In this document: piece by piece, positions 5,986-8,370 of the stretch
Layout: each line of letters starts with the position of its first letter
Position numbering within the stretch: position 1 is the stretch's first letter
Source of the DNA: Bacteroidota bacterium
GTDB taxonomy: Bacteria; Bacteroidota; Bacteroidia; Bacteroidales; CAJPTX01
Assembly (NCBI GenBank): GCA_002748015.1
Contig: PDRH01000117.1
Span: 1 to 8,370 of the forward strand
Direction of reading: 5' to 3'
DNA length: 8,370 nt
The notes under the pieces: generated by a model
Seen by the model: the letters and a program-made list of their open reading frames with translations, nothing else
Database searches by the model: none
Told to the model about the DNA's origin: nothing
Position numbers and translations under genes: made by a program

Positions 5986-6759
5986 CTACCCCTTACGCCA
6001 GGTTACCCCGCAGTAGTCATTGCTCCAGGCGCTCTGCACGCCAAAGGCCAGGGTGCTATCCTCTATGGTCTTCTCCACCAGCGAAATGCTACGGGCGATC
6101 CCCTCCCGACTCGCCGCCTCCGTACCGTAGCGTATGGGGAGGGTGAGTACGCTCTTCTCCTCGAACTGGAGGTATAGGCTCGCCTCAGCCCCACCCCCCA
6201 GCTCCAGCGCCCAGCGGTAGTCCTTCCCCTCAAGGGCTTCACGAACCGCAGCCACCAGCTGGATACGCTGCTCATCGGCCTCCTCGCCAACTACAGCCCC
6301 CCACTCAAAGCTCAGCTTCTTGGCCCCCAGCTTTATCGGTGCGCCCAGCCCCTCGAGCATGCCGCGCACCCGCTCCAGCGTTGGCAGCACCTCAACCATG
6401 TAGGGCGCATAGCCCTCGTGGGGCAGGAAGATCTCCATGAGCCGGCTATCATTCACCATCACACGCAGGACACACCTCTCGCGCCCCTCCCACACCGTCC
6501 AGTCGCAGTCCGTGCCACGGAGCGTCTCCTCAGCCAGCTCGGAGATGCTCTTCTCGTCCCCCTTCCCCGGCGTGAGGTAGCCCGCCTCGCGCTTCCTGAG
6601 GATCTGGGCATCCGCATCCCGCCTGGCCTCCTTGGCCGTTGGGAAATCCCTCACCTCCGTTTCCCCGGGCGAGCCAACCCGCCCGCTACGAACCGTATGC
6701 CGCGCCCCCTCGAGCGCTAGCTCCCAGAACCTCTCTCCGTACTCGAGGTATACCTTCAT
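5986..6759 (-). CDS. WGR-like domain protein, shorter paralogue of the 563-aa protein (257 aa)
   Basis: Residues 1-62 are a divergent WGR domain: VYLEYGERFWELALEG, then HTVRSGRVGSPG where SGR (24-26) replaces WGR, then the KEA helix and the KREAGY end. Residues about 71-157 match module A of the larger neighbour (RVMVNDSRLMEIFLPHEG, a long helix, then KKLSFEWG). Residues about 161-257 match its C-terminal module B (KDYRWALEL, KSVLTLPIRY, a helix, then SN and a closing WRKG against WIKG). It lacks the two X modules. No signal peptide is present, so it is probably cytoplasmic. It has its own promoter, with -7 element at 6789-6796, and converges on its paralogue across 182 bases. It may be a reduced copy after duplication, or the ancestral form from which the larger one grew. 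Its function is unknown. Confidence 0.88.
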   Translation of the reverse strand: MKVYLEYGERFWELALEGARHTVRSGRVGSPGETEVRDFPTAKEARRDADAQILRKREAGYLTPGKGDEKSISELAEETLRGTDCDWTVWEGRERCVLRVMVNDSRLMEIFLPHEGYAPYMVEVLPTLERVRGMLEGLGAPIKLGAKKLSFEWGAVVGEEADEQRIQLVAAVREALEGKDYRWALELGGGAEASLYLQFEEKSVLTLPIRYGTEAASREGIARSISLVEKTIEDSTLAFGVQSAWSNDYCGVTWRKG

Positions 6760-6788
6760 CAGCTAATCCATTAAATATACAATGGCCA

Positions 6789-6819
6789 CAAAGGTAGAAA
6801 AAGCGGGGAATCCGCCAAG
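6789..6819 (-). promoter_or_regulatory. Promoter of the shorter WGR-like gene
   Basis: On the minus strand TACCTTTG (6796-6789) exactly matches the Bacteroidetes -7 element. At the expected 19-base spacing lies CTTG (6819-6816), three of four matches to TTTG. Transcription should start near 6785, giving a 5' UTR of about 25 bases before the ATG at 6759. Confidence 0.6.
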
Positions 6820-6824
6820 GGTAG

Positions 6825-6901
6825 TTAGCCCTAGAAGCCTCCCCTCCTGCATGCACCTAGCCCACCGGTCGATTAGCTCCAAAAGCCTCCCCCTCATCTG
6901 C
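6825..6901. repeat. Imperfect direct repeat in intergenic DNA
   Basis: Two copies about 48 bases apart: TTAGCCCTAGAAGCCTCCCC beginning at 6825 and TTAGCTCCAAAAGCCTCCCC beginning at 6873, both continuing to a CTGC (the second with a few extra bases). They lie upstream of the promoter of the 257-residue WGR-like gene and past the terminator of the surface-protein gene. They could be operator-like sites or a chance duplication. The rest of 6760-6977 holds only the promoter and the terminator. Confidence 0.4.
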
Positions 6902-6915
6902 TACTACAGTACAAC

Positions 6916-6950
6916 AAAAAACGCCCGGTAGGCTGGTGGCCTACCGGGCG
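6916..6950 (-). terminator. Strong intrinsic terminator of the surface repeat-protein gene
   Basis: A perfect 12-bp GC-rich stem (CGCCCGGTAGGC at 6922-6933 with GCCTACCGGGCG at 6939-6950) has a five-base loop. On the minus strand it is followed at once by six T residues (A6 at 6916-6921). It begins 28 bases past the stop codon of the gene at 6978 and is the clearest terminator in the window. It would also protect the WGR-like gene downstream from read-through. Confidence 0.93.
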
Positions 6951-6977
6951 CTATATTTCCGGACCAAAGCCCCTACC

Positions 6978-8370
6978 CTACTCCTTCACCAGCCGCAGCG
7001 TCTGCCCCTTCACCTCGAGCAGGTACACCCCTGCGGGTAGGCTGCGCACGTCTAGCTGGGACTCCGGGGAGAGCCTCTCGCTTCGTACGAGGCCGCCACC
7101 CAATGTATAGATATGTACCAGCACCCCGGCCTCCAGGCCCTCTATCCGCACGAAGTCGGTAGCGGGGTTGGGGGAGATGGAGAGGGAGACTGCACTCGCC
7201 TTGCTAACAGGGTTTGGGTTCTGGGGGTTGTTCTGGGAGCTACCTGGCTTTTTACCTTGCGAGGAACCGCCTGTAGAACTGCCGTTGGGGCTGCTGCCCT
7301 CATTCTTCTTCTCCCACTTTGCCACCAGGGTTATGTCCTTCGTGACCGCTGAACCAAAGTCGTACTTCACCCCATTGAGCTGCCACTCCACGAATTTGTA
7401 ACCATCCTTGGTGGGAGCCGTCGGTTCAACAACCTGCGCATCCTTGTCCACGGTAGCTTGGGCAATAGTCTCCTTACCGCCGTTGGTGTTGAAGCTGACG
7501 CTGCAGGTGGGAATCCATTTCGCCACCAGCGTAATATCCTTCTTAACTGCAGTCTTAAAATCGTACTTCGCCCCACTGAGCTGCCACTCCACGAACCTAT
7601 ACCCCTCCTTAGCGAGCGCCTTCGGCTCGCCAACCTGCGTATTCCAATCCACCTCAACCGAGGCAACAGACCCAATACCACCCTGTGCATCGAAGGTTAC
7701 GGTGTAGGTGTAAATCTGCCATTTCGCCACCAGCGTAATATCCTTCGTGACCGCTGAACCAAAGTCGTACTTCTCCCCATTCCACCGCCACTCCACGAAC
7801 CGATGCCCATGCTTAGTAGGATTCTTAGGCGCACTAACCTGCGTATTCCAGTCCACGGTAGCCGGTGAAATAGTCTCATTACCACCATTGGTGTTGAAGC
7901 TTACGGTATAGGTGGGAATCCATTTCGCCACCAGCGTAATATCCTCCGCAACCGCAGTCTTAAAATCGTACTTCGCCCCATTGAGCTGCCACTCCACGAA
8001 CCTGTGACCATCCTTGGTAGGCTTACCAGGGTCTAATACGGATAGCCCAGACCCCACGAATATCAGCACGGGGTCTAGCTGCTTCTTTCCCCCCAGCTCC
8101 CCACCATCCATATTGAAGGAAACCGTATGAACCTCCTTCTCCTCAATCTGCCCCGCACAGAGATACCAGTCATAATCCTTCACATACTCATCCTTGCTAC
8201 CTAAAGGAACGTAGATTTTCGCGGTCGAATTAACGCCTAAGAAACCAGAACAATGGGGCGGACTAGCCGTAGAAACATAAACGATCTCAAGCGAACCGCA
8301 ATCAACAAACGCCACCCTTCCGATGCTGGTCACCGAGCCGGGGATATCCACGCTCGCCAGCGAACCGCAA
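6978..8370 (-). CDS. Secreted surface protein, 3' part: BspA-type LRR, four InlB-type repeats, T9SS sorting domain (partial)
   Basis: The frame is open to the window edge, so the 5' end is missing. The GTG at 8351 is an internal valine. Residues counted from that valine: up to about 26 is the last BspA-type leucine-rich repeat (CGSLASVDIPGSVTSIG, then CGSLEIVYV), followed by its usual tail with IYVPLGSKDEY. Four Listeria-Bacteroides (InlB B-type, Flg_new-like) repeats follow at 75-144, 148-211, 216-279 and 283-346, each ending DITLVAKW. A Ser/Gly/Asn/Pro-rich linker spans 347-387. Residues 388-457 form a T9SS sorting domain: ISPNPATDFVRI, VHIYTLGG and LPAGVYLLEVKGQ, ending in LVKE. The protein is expected to cross the outer membrane through the type IX system, lose this domain and be attached to the cell surface or released. 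BspA-type LRR proteins often act in adhesion and InlB repeats are thin spacer or binding modules, so an adhesin role is a reasonable inference. The terminator at 6916-6950 follows. Confidence 0.93.
   Translation of the reverse strand, partial: CGSLASVDIPGSVTSIGRVAFVDCGSLEIVYVSTASPPHCSGFLGVNSTAKIYVPLGSKDEYVKDYDWYLCAGQIEEKEVHTVSFNMDGGELGGKKQLDPVLIFVGSGLSVLDPGKPTKDGHRFVEWQLNGAKYDFKTAVAEDITLVAKWIPTYTVSFNTNGGNETISPATVDWNTQVSAPKNPTKHGHRFVEWRWNGEKYDFGSAVTKDITLVAKWQIYTYTVTFDAQGGIGSVASVEVDWNTQVGEPKALAKEGYRFVEWQLSGAKYDFKTAVKKDITLVAKWIPTCSVSFNTNGGKETIAQATVDKDAQVVEPTAPTKDGYKFVEWQLNGVKYDFGSAVTKDITLVAKWEKKNEGSSPNGSSTGGSSQGKKPGSSQNNPQNPNPVSKASAVSLSISPNPATDFVRIEGLEAGVLVHIYTLGGGLVRSERLSPESQLDVRSLPAGVYLLEVKGQTLRLVKE
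7314..8129 (-). repeat. Four InlB-type (Listeria-Bacteroides) coding repeats
   Basis: In protein order the units lie at 8129-7920, 7910-7719, 7706-7515 and 7505-7314. Units 2-4 are 64 residues each; unit 1 has a six-residue insertion. Units 1 and 3 share GAKYDFKTAV and the linker IPT; units 2 and 4 share KYDFGSAVTKD and SVSF/TVSFNTNGG. This gives an alternating A-B-A-B order with a 405-base super-period. For example, GGTGGGAATCCATTTCGCC occurs at both 7506 and 7911. Confidence 0.9.

Noticed and set aside
7314..8129. CRISPR-like array from repeated DNA
   Set aside because: The repeats are 64-residue coding modules in one open frame, with no short constant repeats and unique spacers.
8349..8351. 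GTG at 8351 as a start codon of the surface protein
   Set aside because: The frame stays open to the window edge and the residues before it (CGSLAS) continue a BspA-type leucine-rich repeat, so the gene starts outside the window.

Overview
The window looks like chromosomal DNA from a Bacteroidales bacterium, most likely a Porphyromonas-like member of the phylum. Four observations support this. A type IX secretion (T9SS) C-terminal sorting domain closes the last gene. Promoters match the Bacteroidetes sigma-ABfr consensus (TTTG, about 19 bases, then TAnnTTTG), and every good one here reads TACCTTTG. Three genes encode lipoproteins with short signal peptides. A BspA-type leucine-rich repeat is joined to Listeria-Bacteroides (InlB B-type) repeats. 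Species cannot be named from this stretch, and no insertion sequence, tRNA, rRNA or CRISPR array is visible.

Layout: 87-659 (+) is a small lipoprotein of unknown function with its own promoter and a strong terminator. Positions 660-1034 hold no large gene but contain a regulatory unit: a promoter, a 27-codon leader peptide with two adjacent Trp codons, and mutually exclusive RNA hairpins ending in an intrinsic terminator. This is a textbook-style tryptophan attenuator, and it precedes trpB (1035-2282, +). trpB stands alone: the next gene converges on it, so no trpA or other trp gene follows. On the minus strand, 4014-2315 is a two-gene unit: a Sel1-repeat lipoprotein followed by a lipoprotein ending in a TonB C-terminal-like domain. 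Diverging from it, 4112-5803 (+) encodes a 563-residue WGR-like protein. Converging on that gene, 6759-5986 (-) encodes a shorter 257-residue paralogue. The right end, 8370-6978 (-), is the 3' part of a secreted, cell-surface repeat protein whose 5' end lies outside the window, closed by a very strong terminator at 6916-6950.

How the parts work together: the clearest regulatory logic is that of trpB. When charged tRNA-Trp is scarce, the ribosome should stall on the tandem Trp codons and the antiterminator should form, letting trpB be transcribed. With Trp plentiful, the ribosome reaches the leader stop codon and the terminator forms. A lone trpB under such control fits salvage of indole plus serine to tryptophan, or a trp operon that has lost its distal genes. 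The two WGR-like proteins share two modules that I do not recognise as a named family, and the larger one appears to be an internal tandem duplication. They are the least understood genes here. No defence system or other complete new system can be claimed from the sequence.
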